From: Chara braunii
Taxonomy: Eukaryota > Streptophyta > Charophyceae > Charales > Characeae
DNA: 27,169 nucleotides
NCBI GenBank assembly: GCA_003427395.1
Contig: BFEA01000873.1
Location: 61,562 to 88,730 of the forward strand
Reading direction: 5' to 3'
Position 1 is the stretch's first letter. The number at the start of each line of letters is the position of its first letter. Below, piece by piece: positions 8,638 to 17,519 of the stretch. Under the pieces are notes generated by a model. The model had not been told where the DNA came from. It saw only the letters and a list, made by a program, of their open reading frames with translations, and searched no databases. Made by a program: the position numbers and the translations under genes.

Positions 8638-9156
8638 TGGCCTTGCTCCACTACTCACCAAATGTGCAAATTGTGCAAATCGAGAATGTTAGAACATGGA
8701 AAGGTGCTCCGCCATATCTTTTATCTCCCTCCACTAATCGGCAAAAAAAACAAGAAAGTGCAAGTTGAAAGGAAAAAGTGTGTAGCACGGCGAACGTGCT
8801 CGCGCCCTTTCACGTTCGCGCGAACAGCTCGCAAACATGTTCGGGCAAACATATTTTCTGTTTTTTAACTCATAATTCGCTACGACTTTCAACATGACTC
8901 CAAGGCAAAAGATGCTTGTAATGTTATTTTACATAACATATATTTCTTTTCAGATTTTTCTGGGAACTTTTTTTTTTTTTTTTTTTTTATGTTCGCGTTT
9001 GGATGGTTTTGGACGCTTGTTCGCATTCCGGCGAACATGTTCGCATTCGCCTCCGAACGCGAACACGGTGCTCAGTCAGTATCCGGAAAACCATGGAAAG
9101 ATATGTCTCCATATTTTTTGTCTTTTGTGCATGTGCCGAGTACTGGAGCAAGGCCC
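8638..9156 (-). mobile_element. Small TIR element with a nested insertion
   Basis: The left end reads TGGCCTTGCTCCACTACTC. The reverse complement of the right end reads GGGCCTTGCTCCAGTACTC and continues GCACAAAAGACAAAAA. The same ends occur in the 115-bp element at 20162-20276, in the opposite orientation, which also shares the inner TAGAACATGGAA. Relative to that short copy this one carries about 390 extra bp. The extra DNA is bounded by the direct repeat CATGGAAAG at 8695-8703 and 9092-9100. It is unusually rich in GTTCG/CGAAC and contains a T run at 8971-8988. No protein is encoded. Confidence 0.65.
8704..9091. mobile_element. Nested insertion with 9-bp flanking direct repeat
   Basis: This is sequence absent from the related element at 20162-20276. 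CATGGAAAG stands immediately at both borders, as expected of a 9-bp target-site duplication. The interior has clustered GTTCG and CGAAC words, including ACATGTTCGGG and GCGAACATGTTCGC, and pairs poorly end to end. Terminal similarity (GTGCTCCG versus the reverse complement of the right end, GTTTTCCG) is weak. A 9-bp duplication would be compatible with Mutator-like elements, but that is inference. Confidence 0.5.
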
Positions 9157-9226
9157 TAAGTGTAGTATCTATTTGGTTTGATATCCGCAGCCTCGTCCCA
9201 CTAACAGCATTGAGATTTCTCAACGC

Positions 9227-9450
9227 GAGAAGGTTAACGGAGACTCTAATTTTCAGACCACTTGCCATGCCACTTATACGAAAACCAAAGGGTCATTTTA
9301 ATCAAACTTGCCACCAATTCATAGAGTGGTGAACATACTAACTGCAAAACAAAATCCAGAAAAATATAATAAAAAACATATTATTGTTACATATAAAACA
9401 ACAAGGCAAAAGTGCATTTTCATGAAATTTCACCAACATTTCAATTTCAA
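9227..9450 (+). repeat. Dispersed repeat, copy 2
   Basis: Second copy of the repeat at 696-910, same orientation. It begins GAGAAGGTTAACGGAGAC and has an extra AT-rich insertion (AATAAAAAACATATTATTG) in the middle that copy 1 lacks. Confidence 0.75.
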
Positions 9451-9887
9451 ACATCTTGAGAAATTTCAGAAATCTTAGCACTGTTAACAGAGGAAATTCC
9501 AATTCTCCACATGACACAAAATTTGGCACACAGCAACCTTAAACCAAAACAAGAACAGGCCAAACAAAAATAAATAAAAAACATAAAATTTGACCCCAAA
9601 ACCCTAATTTCATTTTTGGACTTGTTACCTAGGGCCTGAAGTTGGGGGTCCCCGTGAACCATTTGTGGAGAGAAGTACATCCATAAACTGTTGAAATACT
9701 GCCTCGAGTTCGAAATCCTACCTGCCCTATGAGACCTACCTGGGCCACGTGACCTGCTTGCCATACATGACACGCAAGCTAGCTACCGTGTTCGGCGACC
9801 TACCTCGTCCCCCCCTATCCGCCCTTGTCAGCGCCCACTGGCCCATATCCCTACCTACCCTATGCCACCTAGCTAATGGCCCCTACC

Positions 9888-9893
<6 letters not shown>
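9451..9893. other. No gene recognised
   Basis: A-rich stretch to about 9600, then more balanced sequence. No supported exon or RNA gene. Confidence 0.4.

Positions 9894-9979
<86 letters not shown>
9894..9979 (+). repeat. (CT)n followed by poly(T)
   Basis: About 20 CT dinucleotides lead directly into a T run of about 44 bases. Confidence 0.95.
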
Positions 9980-9982
<3 letters not shown>

Positions 9983-10178
9983 GTTGTCATATTCGCTATG
10001 CACTAAAAAAAAATAAATTGTGCAAAACTGTTTCGTAGGACTTTCACCAACTCATCACAGGTTGAACCCCGGCCGTCTGCCCATGCTTCATTTGACTGAT
10101 GGAGATGGGCTCACCATATCATCCAGAGTTGTTGATCCCCCTAGAAAAGTGGTCGACCTTTTTTACACCAACCTTGCA

Positions 10179-10204
10179 TGTGTGTGTGTGTGTGTGTGTG
10201 TGTG
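10179..10204 (+). repeat. (TG)n microsatellite
   Basis: About 13 TG dinucleotides. Confidence 0.95.
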
Positions 10205-10342
10205 CTACTAGGTATGTGAACTTGGTATTTCATGCTATGTGCTTTCATAAACCTGGAGAAATGTGAATCGGTGCAATGTGGACTGATGCAGTGTGAATTG
10301 GAGCTACGAATCGGTGCAACGTGTTGGGAGCTGCATGTATGT

Positions 10343-10344
<2 letters not shown>

Positions 10345-10410
<66 letters not shown>
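10345..10410 (+). repeat. (CT)n microsatellite
   Basis: About 32 CT dinucleotides. The Arg/Glu or Leu/Ser open frames across it are artefacts. Confidence 0.95.
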
Positions 10411-10412
<2 letters not shown>

Positions 10413-11047
10413 TTGTGCGCGCGTGCAAGATCTACCATGCTGCTTTGCCTAAGCGACCTACCATGCAATGTCCACCGTGCTACATGCTCACATGTCATGC
10501 TTTGGTGCTGGTAACATCACTTGGAGTTCTATTTTTCTCTTCTCTTTATCTCTAAGGCTTCTCTACAACATGTGCAACGCGATTGGTGCTCGTGAAATTT
10601 GTGTGACGTGCTTACGTGAATATCGGGCCTAGGAAATTAGTGCTACGTTGCAAGTCAAACGTGCGACGTAAGTGCTGGCAACATTAATCTGAGCTTGGTG
10701 GTAGCGATTCGTAACCTTGGTGCTACGTGCTTCATGAGCTTCATGATACTCATACTATCCTATGTGCTATGTTAACTTTGACGTGGCTACTACAACCGAA
10801 GCTTGAGGCATTGTCTATTTTTGTGGAGAATGGACGGTAGGGCTAAATCTTGATCGGAGACTAGCTTTTGGTGCTTGCTGCAGGTTAGCACTTGACATTT
10901 GCATGTTCGACTTTCAAAACCCCCTTAGCGCTTGGCGCTGGCCGCAAGTTAGTGCCTAACATTTGCGCATTCGACTTTCAAAACCCTCTTCGCGTTTGGC
11001 GCTTGCGCATTCGGCTTCCGTGGTCAATATTTTGTAATCTTTCAAGG
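10411..11047. other. No gene recognised; short tandem units
   Basis: A roughly 70-bp unit occurs twice (about 10880-10990): TGACATTTGCATGTTCGACT then TTTCAAAACC, versus TAACATTTGCGCATTCGACT then TTTCAAAACC. Nothing else recognisable. Confidence 0.5.
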
Positions 11048-11153
11048 ATTTTTCATATATTGAAAAACATTGCAAGGCCAGCTACACGGGTGAACAAAGG
11101 ATTTTTCATATATTGAAAAACATTGCAAGGCCAGCTACACGGGTGAACAAAGG
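11048..11153 (+). repeat. Perfect 53-bp tandem duplication
   Basis: Two identical 53-bp copies, 11048-11100 and 11101-11153, begin ATTTTTCATATATTG and end GGTGAACAAAGG. The absence of any mismatch suggests a recent event. Confidence 0.95.
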
Positions 11154-11593
11154 TAAGATCCCTTGCGTCAAGTTCCCACTGGTAAGGACTGTATCAAGCA
11201 GTTCAATCTGGATGTGTTTTGAGAGAAGCAAATCATAATGTCATTTAATGTGGCAACTGTATATAAATTATCTTTTTTTATATTTTATAGTTGTTACTAG
11301 TCGGTCCATCTTGGTAAAGTTCCACTTTTTTCGGGGGGCAGGGGGGGTTTGGGTGTCTTGGAAATTTGCATTTTTTTTAGTATGTATAATGACCTTAATA
11401 AAAATTATAAAATACGCTTTGGATGCTAAAAAGAACAATCAAAGTTGATGAAAATAAAAAAAACGCTTATTAAGAAAAAACACAACATATCGAAAAAATA
11501 TTTCCGTATACTATTTTGTTTTGTTGTAGTGGTTCATCTCCACGATGTGTACATGGCAAAGACCTTTGTGACTTAAGTTGCCTTATTCCCTGA
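11154..11593. other. No gene recognised; AT-rich
   Basis: AT-rich with a G run at about 11334-11347. The last ~70 bases (TGTGACTTAAGTTGCC near 11568) may belong to the mitochondrial-like intron fragment that follows, but the boundary is not visible. Confidence 0.4.
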
Positions 11594-12136
11594 AACCACG
11601 ACTACATTCGAGCTCTCTCTTTTCTAAACCGAAATGAGTTATTTCGAAAAGTAAGGGTCTCACCCCACTCTCGAATAGTAGCTGGGGAGGGAAACCAACC
11701 CTTACACACAACGAAGAGGGCTCTCTCTTTTCTAAACCGAAATGAGTTATTTCGAAAAGTAAGGGTCTCACCCCACTCCCGTATAGTAGCTGGGGAGGGA
11801 AACCAACCCTTACACGCATCGAAGAGGGTCAGTCAGATTCCTCAGACGAACAAGAGCCTTCCTCCGGATAAGATCCGTGGAGGTCTTTCTTCTTCGTTGA
11901 GAGAACGCAAACTCTCGAGCAGATATACGGATCTAATAGGTCTTCTTGCAGATCCTAAATTCTTAATATATTGGTACGAGACTATCAAGAGTAAGCCTGG
12001 TAACATGACACCTGGAAAGGCGCGAAGCGCTCTTGATGGACTTACAAAAGAATGGTTTACTCACTTTTTGTCCCACAAAGTGTTTAGTGTCAACCCTGAC
12101 ATGTGGGGCATTTTTGTTTTTTGGATGCATTTTTGA
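11594..12136 (+). pseudogene. Mitochondrial-type group II intron maturase/RT, N-terminal fragment
   Basis: One frame is open from after a TGA at 11591-11593 to the stop at 12134-12136. Group II intron RT features appear towards the end: LPPDKIRGG, SSRYTDLIGLLADPKFLIYW, YETIKSKPGNMTPG, ALDGLTKEWF and LSHKVFS. This is the conserved block just before the RT fingers (KxKPGNMTPG...LDG) in mitochondrial intron-encoded maturases. Similarity stops near 12095, after which the frame runs into unrelated sequence, so the RT palm, domain X and endonuclease are missing. The N-terminal part carries an in-frame 108-bp duplication. No ATG is present early in the frame; the fragment is most simply a nuclear copy of mitochondrial DNA (NUMT). 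Family assignment is by motif recall. Confidence 0.7.
11613..11828 (+). repeat. In-frame 108-bp (36-codon) tandem duplication
   Basis: Copy 1 is 11613-11720 and copy 2 is 11721-11828. They differ at only a few positions (for example CTCTCGAAT versus CTCCCGTAT, and ACACAACG versus ACGCATCG). The unit reads LSFLNRNELFRKVRVSPHSR followed by IVAGEGNQPLH in the maturase frame. Because 108 is a multiple of three, the frame is kept. Confidence 0.9.
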
Positions 12137-12328
12137 ATCCAAAGTTCGCCTACGCGACTTTTGTGTCCCGATCACTAGCATAAAATGATTGTTAGTACCA
12201 GCCAAAGGGAGTCCCGCGCGCTTTGTTTTCTGGGTGCGCAATGCATTTTGTTCTTGCAAATTTGTTACATGTGTTTCTTTTTAGTTATATGATCCAACAT
12301 AGCAAACAATCTTTTTTTTTTTTTTTGC
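12091..12328. other. No gene recognised
   Basis: Unrecognised spacer between the maturase and nad2 fragments, ending in a T run and GCAG at about 12311-12330. Confidence 0.4.
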
Positions 12329-12640
12329 AGTATTGTTTTTATGATTCTAGGAGCATTAGCCGCAATGACTTAAAACAAAGAAAAAAAACTTTAGCTTATA
12401 GTTTTATTGGCAATGTAGGTTACCTCCTTTTGATTGGTTTTTCATATGGAACTATCGAAGGCATATAGTCTTTATTGATAGGTGTTCTCATTGATGTAAT
12501 AACAACCATCAATGTATTTACAAGCTTGAAAAGAAAATGTCTCAGAAATATTTTTGGTTTAAGAGATGCAAGAGTGTAAATGTCTGCAATATGAAGATCC
12601 TTATTGCGTCTGCCAAATTTTCTTATCATGATAGCTTTTA
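12329..12640 (+). pseudogene. nad2: nad2 pseudogene fragment (mitochondrial complex I subunit 2)
   Basis: Reading from AGT ATT at 12329, the frame gives MILGALAAMT, stop, NKEKKTLAYSFIGNVGYLLL, IGFSYGTIEGI, stop, SLLIGVLIDVITTINVFTSL, and further on LRDARV followed by a stop. This matches the conserved core of mitochondrial NADH dehydrogenase subunit 2, including the LAYSSIGHVGY and GTIEGIQSLL transmembrane blocks and the LRxxRV loop. The first two stops (TAA, TAG) stand where Gln codons (CAA, CAG) are expected, so each is a single C-to-T change. After about 12560 the match is frayed. Only a middle portion is present, so it is a non-functional nuclear copy of mitochondrial DNA. Confidence 0.8.
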
Positions 12641-14330
12641 CCCCCCCAACGATATTGATCATATTCAATGCACCTACTTTTATTGATTTTGTCAACCTCG
12701 GACCAAAGGTCGTGTTTTCAGTTTGAAGGTTGAAGATCATATCCAATTATTTTTAAATTTTCTATAACATTGAGTGGTTCACATAAATGGTGTTTCTATT
12801 TTGGAGCCTACAGGTAAGATTTAATGCAACTATTTTTAAATTTGTTATAACATTGAGTGGTTCAGTTCTTTACAACGAAGTGCCAAAACGATAAGATGAT
12901 GGAAGGGCACGAATACGGTTGAGGTTAAAGTAGTTTCATGCTTGGCCAAAAAGTCCATTATCAATTTGGATTACCAAGTATATCAGATGATGGCAAAAAG
13001 TGAATACAGTTGACGTTAAAATATTTCTCTTCTTGGGCAAATAATCCATGATAAATTTGGTCTCCCGATACAAACACCCAAAGAACTTTTGGCGTTTGAC
13101 TGAACTACAAACGCAAATACCTAAACATTTTTCTCAATGAGCATCCTGGTATGACAAACCATTTCTGCAGCGCGGTATGACAAACACTTGTTTGCATATG
13201 ACAATACCATCACGAGGTTGTTGCTCATAAATTGAAAATGGTTCGAGTTTGACTATGTACTAAAGCCAATGTCTACCTATGAACATGGTTCCGATCAAGG
13301 GATGAAAGATTAAAAGCGTTGAAGTAAAAATTTTAAACGCTTAGGGAAGTCATAGAAAAAGGTACACAAATGTTATGGAGTAGAGATAGTTTTTCCAGGC
13401 CTTAGCGCAAACGGGTACATGTACAAGCTATACGCCACCAGTGGTTCCCATAACAGTTAACATGGGGAAAAAAATATAAAGTTACAAAAGCTCAGCCTTT
13501 GGAGGCCAGTGTTTCACCTTCCACGTATATTAATAACTACATGTTAAGTAATATAACATTATATAAATGAATCACTTAAACCACCACTCTACGTAGCGTT
13601 GAAAATTTGAGGGACCGGTAGCGCAAGTTTATGAGGGCTAGTTAAAAAATAAAAAAAGGTTTATGAGGGCTACGGGTAGCATAGTGGAAAGCTGGCAGAG
13701 TAGCAAAAATGAAAACTTTGACGAATTGATGCCACAACTTATTTTGTGGTTGAAACCTGAAACTTTTTTTTTTTTTTTTTTTTTAAATATTTTTCCAGGA
13801 AAGGTTATGACGTTTCAATCCCCCTGCGCAATGATGACACGCATAAATCGAGAAATGGTCAAAAAAAAAGAGATGACGTTTCAATTTTTTTAACCTATGA
13901 GCGTGAAAAATCGTTTGATTGGGGTACTTTTCTCGTTGGCCCGCAAGCTGTAGAGAGACAAGAATGAAAAATAACGTAAATCAGCCCGACATTTATTTCA
14001 CGGTCTTTAAAAATTTTAAATATTTTTCTTGGAAAGATCACAACCTAGTTTACGGTCCCTCCAATTTTCAGAGTTTTAGAGGCATTTTTTTGAGTGCAAA
14101 AGATCATGGAAAAATCTTCACCTAATCCACAATTTCTCAATAATACAAATTTGCTTCTCCATTCTTCTGAACGTGAAAGATCACCAAAGTTGGCACTTGA
14201 AAATTGTGGAACACCCGCCTATGCCTCCCGGTCGCCCCCCCTAAAATCCCACTCCTAACTCGCCGGATGCCAATTTTGGGTATCGGGTACAATGGCAGTT
14301 GAAACAACAATAAACAGAACTACTGCAGTT
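12641..14330. other. No gene recognised; AT-rich, internal repeats
   Basis: Contains a direct repeat of TTTTTAAATTTTCTATAACA / TTTTTAAATTTGTTATAACA plus TTGAGTGGTTCA (about 12750 and 12830). A diverged pair follows at about 12890-13065 (GATAAGATGATGGAAGG..GAATACGGTTGAGGTTAAA versus AGATGATGGCAAAAAGTGAATACAGTTGACGTTAAA). Another diverged pair, AAATATTTTTCCAGGAAAGG and AAATATTTTTCTTGGAAAGA, lies at about 13783 and 14018. No exon or RNA gene is supported. Confidence 0.45.
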
Positions 14331-14540
14331 TTAAAATAATATAGATGTACATTGTACCGTATACAATATAAGATAAGAAGTTAAGCAATATTAGATAGAT
14401 AAATGAATGAAATAAATAATAAAAAATGATAAAAGTCACTTAAACAATCAATAAACAAAACAAATGGAGTCTCCAAAACGTATGGCTATAAAATATATAA
14501 TATAAGATAAGAAGTTAAGTAGTATGTGATAAATGAATTA
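14331..14540 (+). repeat. AT-rich dispersed/direct repeat
   Basis: TATAAGATAAGAAGTTAAG occurs at about 14368 and 14501. The block with CACTTAAACAATCAATAAAC and AATGGAGTCT (about 14438-14475) has relatives at about 16890 (CACTTAAACAATCAAT) and 18030-18062 (CTAAACAATCAATAAACAAA, then AATGGAGTCT), pointing to a dispersed family. Confidence 0.6.
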
Positions 14541-14827
14541 TCTTGGGTACAAAAATCGCCAGGCCGGGCGTCCCACATCCGGACCGGCCGCCCGGACTTG
14601 CCTGGGGCAACCAGGCGACTTATTTTCCACCCCTTTTTTTTTTTTTTCTGAATGCAGTGCATTTTTGTTCTTTGCCTAAAATGTCCAAATCCGCTGTGTT
14701 TTTCTGTGGGTCGAGCTTTGGTGAACTGGGGGAAGTGGGGAGGGAGGGGGAAAGGGGGTGGGAGGGTGTTTTATGGTTGGTGATACCGGTCCAAGCAACT
14801 GGTTGTGGTATCCACAATCACTGTCGT

Positions 14828-14912
14828 CACCTTCTCCTCCTTTCCCCCTCCTTTCTCCCTCCCCCTCCTTTCCCCCTCCTTTCTCCCTCCTCCTCCTTTC
14901 TCCTTTCTCCTC
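14828..14912 (+). repeat. Polypyrimidine tract
   Basis: About 85 bp of almost pure C/T built from CTCCTTTCCCCCTCCTTTCT units. Confidence 0.9.
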
Positions 14913-15074
14913 GTCATTTAAATTCGCCCCATCTCGCCACACAGACATCCCCTGGCCCCTCCCAACCCTTTCATCAAACACCATTTCCCTCCTAAGTTCA
15001 CCACGTGGCCCAGTCTCACCACTGTGACAAAAGTGACGACAATAACGCTGACACGACAAAAAAAAAAAGGATAA

Positions 15075-15260
15075 GTGATGAGAAGAAGAAAGGAAGAGGA
15101 GGGGAATAACTCCGAAGAAGCAAGAAAGGAGGGAGAAGGGGAGGAGGAGGAGGAGGAGGAGGAGGAGGAGGAGGAGGAGAAGAAGGAGAAGGAAGAAAGG
15201 AGGAGGAGGACAATGAGGGAGGGAAGCAAGAAAGGAGGAAGAGGAGGAGGAAGAGGAAAG
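15075..15260 (+). repeat. Polypurine tract with (GGA)n core
   Basis: Mostly A/G, with a (GGA)n core at 15141-15179. It is complementary in character to the tract at 14828-14912. All acidic or proline/serine-rich open frames across 14540-15370 derive from these two tracts. Confidence 0.9.
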
Positions 15261-16145
15261 GAGTTTGTGATACAGATCACGAAGTCCTATCTTCCTCCTC
15301 CTACTTTCACTCCTTTCTTCGTCCCATCGCCATGTCTCTTAAATATAAAAAAGGATATAATTATCTAATTATTAAGGATAGAACTAATAATATAATATAT
15401 TTATTGTAACACACCATCTTGAACAAGAATGAAGAAAGCACGTGGACTCGGAAAGCAGGACGAGGGCGAAGAAAGGAGCAGGACAACGAAGAAAGCACGG
15501 GAGCGAGGATGACGACGAGAAAAAGCAAGGAAGAAGAAATACAAGCACAACAGGAAGACGTCTGAAAAAAAAGTAGAAGGAGAAGGAGATGGTCGAGGAC
15601 AGAGAGGCGGTGAGAGTAGTAGTAGGAAGACGCGGCAAACTCACCTTCAGTGATGGCCAGCACGATGACGACACATAGGGGCAACGATGATGGACAGTGC
15701 GGTGATGGACAACGCGATCATGACGAGGGAACGTGGGGGCAACGACGATGGACTGCATGGCGATGACGATGGCCATGGGACGACGCGCGTGAGGGTGGCT
15801 GCGCGAGGCGGGCAAAATGCTGCATCAGCACGAAGTTCGAATTCGAACCGTGGACACGGAATTTGAATCCGAATCCCGATTGAGCCTGGGCCGTTGTTCG
15901 TCTTGGAACAACGATGCAGATTACAATAGAAAAAAAAGAAGGGCCTGCTGGGCCCCGATTTTTGTTTTCCAGCGCCTCCGAGCAGGGAATGCCTATCCCT
16001 GTGCCACAAGGGAAAAAAAAGAGCCAAACGGACCCTACGCGCGATTTTGTGTTGGGTGGCCCGGGGGTTGGACCGGGTGTCCCCGACGGGTCCCGGGTGA
16101 GGTAAAAGGTTCCCGGGCCGGTCGGAGCGTAGCCTAGAATCCAGA
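15261..16145. other. No gene recognised
   Basis: Purine-rich to about 15620, then GATGAC-rich sequence (15650-15790). GC-rich sequence with CCCGGG blocks (about 16060-16135) ends CGTAGCCTAG, similar to 6400-6430. No supported gene. Confidence 0.45.
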
Positions 16146-16219
16146 TAGGCTTAGTAGGATTTGAACCTACAATATCACCGTTATGAGCGGTGCGTTTGAA
16201 CCAATTAAACTATAAGCCC
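16146..16219 (-). tRNA. trnI-CAU: tRNA-Ile(CAU), plant-mitochondrial type
   Basis: On the minus strand a complete 74-nt cloverleaf can be folded. The acceptor stem is GGGCUUA/UAAGCCU (first pair G:U) with discriminator A. The D-stem is GUUU/AAAC, the anticodon stem CACCG/CGGUG with loop CUCAUAA (anticodon CAU), and the T-arm GUAGG-UUCAAAU-CCUAC. The sequence matches what I remember of the mitochondrial tRNA-Ile whose C34 is modified to lysidine, and differs from plastid trnI, trnM and trnfM. No CCA is encoded. It lies next to an rps7 pseudogene on the same strand, so it is most likely part of a NUMT and need not be expressed. Confidence 0.85.
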
Positions 16220-16330
16220 AGGAACTTGCTTCAGAAACAACAAAACTAACTCAAGGGTGGTACCCGTAAGGCCAGGATTTCCCGGCAATTTTTTACGGGT
16301 ACATAATTTCATTAAAACACGAATAGAGTC
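16220..16330. other. Mitochondrial-like spacer
   Basis: Spacer between trnI and rps7. Contains the inverted repeat GTACCCGTAA / TTACGGGTAC (about 16260-16312), which could form a hairpin. Confidence 0.4.
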
Positions 16331-16338
16331 AAGAGTTC

Positions 16339-16563
16339 CATATCTCTTTTTTTTCTAGCAAATCCTTGTTTTTTCGAAGAATCCTATATTTCAGCAGATA
16401 AAGATTGATCTAAACTTATGTTTTTTTTTGTCAAACGTCGTCTCCACAAGGCGCCTTCAAGAATCCACCGAAGAGCTAAGGTTTCTTGACGACTCTTTGG
16501 TATAATGGATGGGACTAATTGGGTGGTTCCGGAGATTCTGACTTTTCTTACTTCTAAAATAGG
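16339..16563 (-). pseudogene. rps7: rps7 pseudogene fragment (mitochondrial ribosomal protein S7)
   Basis: Minus-strand translation gives PILEVRKVRISGTTQLVPS, IIPKSRQETLALRWILEGA, LWRRRLTKKNISLDQSLSAE, then I, stop, DSSKKQGFARKKRD. This is the central-to-C-terminal part of S7, with the VRVSGTTxxVP, R(R/Q)ETLAIRWIL and ISLDxxLSAEIxDA blocks of organellar copies. A TAG stands where Leu is expected (AEILDA). Similarity stops after KKRDM near 16339, where the usual DDLHKLA ending is missing. The N-terminal half is absent: an in-frame stop and unrelated sequence lie just upstream of 16563. Together with trnI-CAU this is a decayed mitochondrial block. Confidence 0.8.
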
Positions 16564-17383
16564 CCTCCGTGTTGCAACCTAAGTTGCTTACATCCCGTGG
16601 TTACATATATCTGGTTTTTACCTGTAGCTGAACACCGGTTGCCGCATAGCCCTAGTGGATTTATCCACCACATCGTCCTACGAGGTAGGCACCCCCGAAT
16701 TAGTGCTGATTGGGCGGACCGTGATACGCAATCGGTCATGACCCACATCGGGAACGCAACGTCCGACCACGAAATTGCGTTGTGATTAGATTATTATAAA
16801 ACAGATTAGCAGTGGTTAAAGGATTATTGATCAGCAATAGAATTGTCATCAAAACACTCAGTGAATCATTGAAATAAATGATAATAAAAACACTTAAACA
16901 ATCAATCTCAACCATGTGCTTTTGGAAGTTTTTCAAAAGGATAAATATTTTAATTAGATGTGAACTTAATGATTTAAAAAAACTAAAATATATTTTTTTC
17001 AAATCGCACCATCTCGGTGATAGGTAAAAGCTTCTCTTTCTCGTTGGCTTGTTGCAACTATTCAAAGCAGGATGTCTGCAATGATCGTAAATGTTTTAAC
17101 AATAAAATTGTCGTTTTTTTGACATCTAATATGTCATCTATATCATTCTCTATTTAATATAAAGTATAACGATACCCGTGCCTCCTATCACTTTAGGTAT
17201 ACCTTCATAGCAAAAGTATTTATATATGGTTACGTGCTCCTCCTTAGGCCACCAGTGCACCCGCACCTAAAATCCCGAACCTACTTGCCCACTGCGCACC
17301 ACTACTTTCTGAGCCTTCTGCTTAAGGGTACCTGCAGTGGGAATCTCGGAAGTGGCACTGGTACCGGCGGTCTGCCTGAACTG
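16564..17383. other. No gene recognised
   Basis: 16564-16790 has moderate GC with several short stems (GGTAGGCACC; TGATACGCAATCGGTCATGA) and could be an intron or spacer of the mitochondrial block, but I could not identify it. 16790-17240 is AT-rich and contains the CACTTAAACAATCAAT dispersed repeat. 17240-17380 is unique-looking. Confidence 0.4.
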
Positions 17384-17428
17384 AAAAAAGAAAAGAAAAG
17401 AAAAGAAAAGAAAAGAAAAGAAAAGAAA
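17384..17428 (+). repeat. (AAAAG)n microsatellite
   Basis: About eight AAAAG units. Confidence 0.95.
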
Positions 17429-17519
17429 GGAACAAACATGCCAGAGAGCAATGATGTCGTGTAAAGGACATCACTGAGGCAATACACAAATGATCACTTT
17501 CCTGTTCCTCTAGCTCGAA

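Noticed and set aside
8518-8692. Possible exon after a TTTTCTTTTTTGCAG acceptor
   Set aside because: No donor, no homology and no partner exon; overlaps the left end of a TIR element.
9749-10006. Frame ending in Leu-Ser and Phe runs
   Set aside because: Microsatellite (CT)n and poly(T) read-through.
12329-12466. Reading nad2 as a functional gene rescued by RNA editing
   Set aside because: The stops would need U-to-C edits in a fragment that lacks both ends and lies among nuclear repeats; decay is simpler.
15075-15368. Open frame rich in Glu/Arg across the purine tract
   Set aside because: Pure consequence of (GGA)n repeats; the complementary strand is equally open.
16554-16748. Minus-strand frame upstream of rps7 as its N-terminus
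   Set aside because: It is not in the rps7 frame, shows no S7 similarity, and an in-frame stop precedes the recognisable rps7 part.
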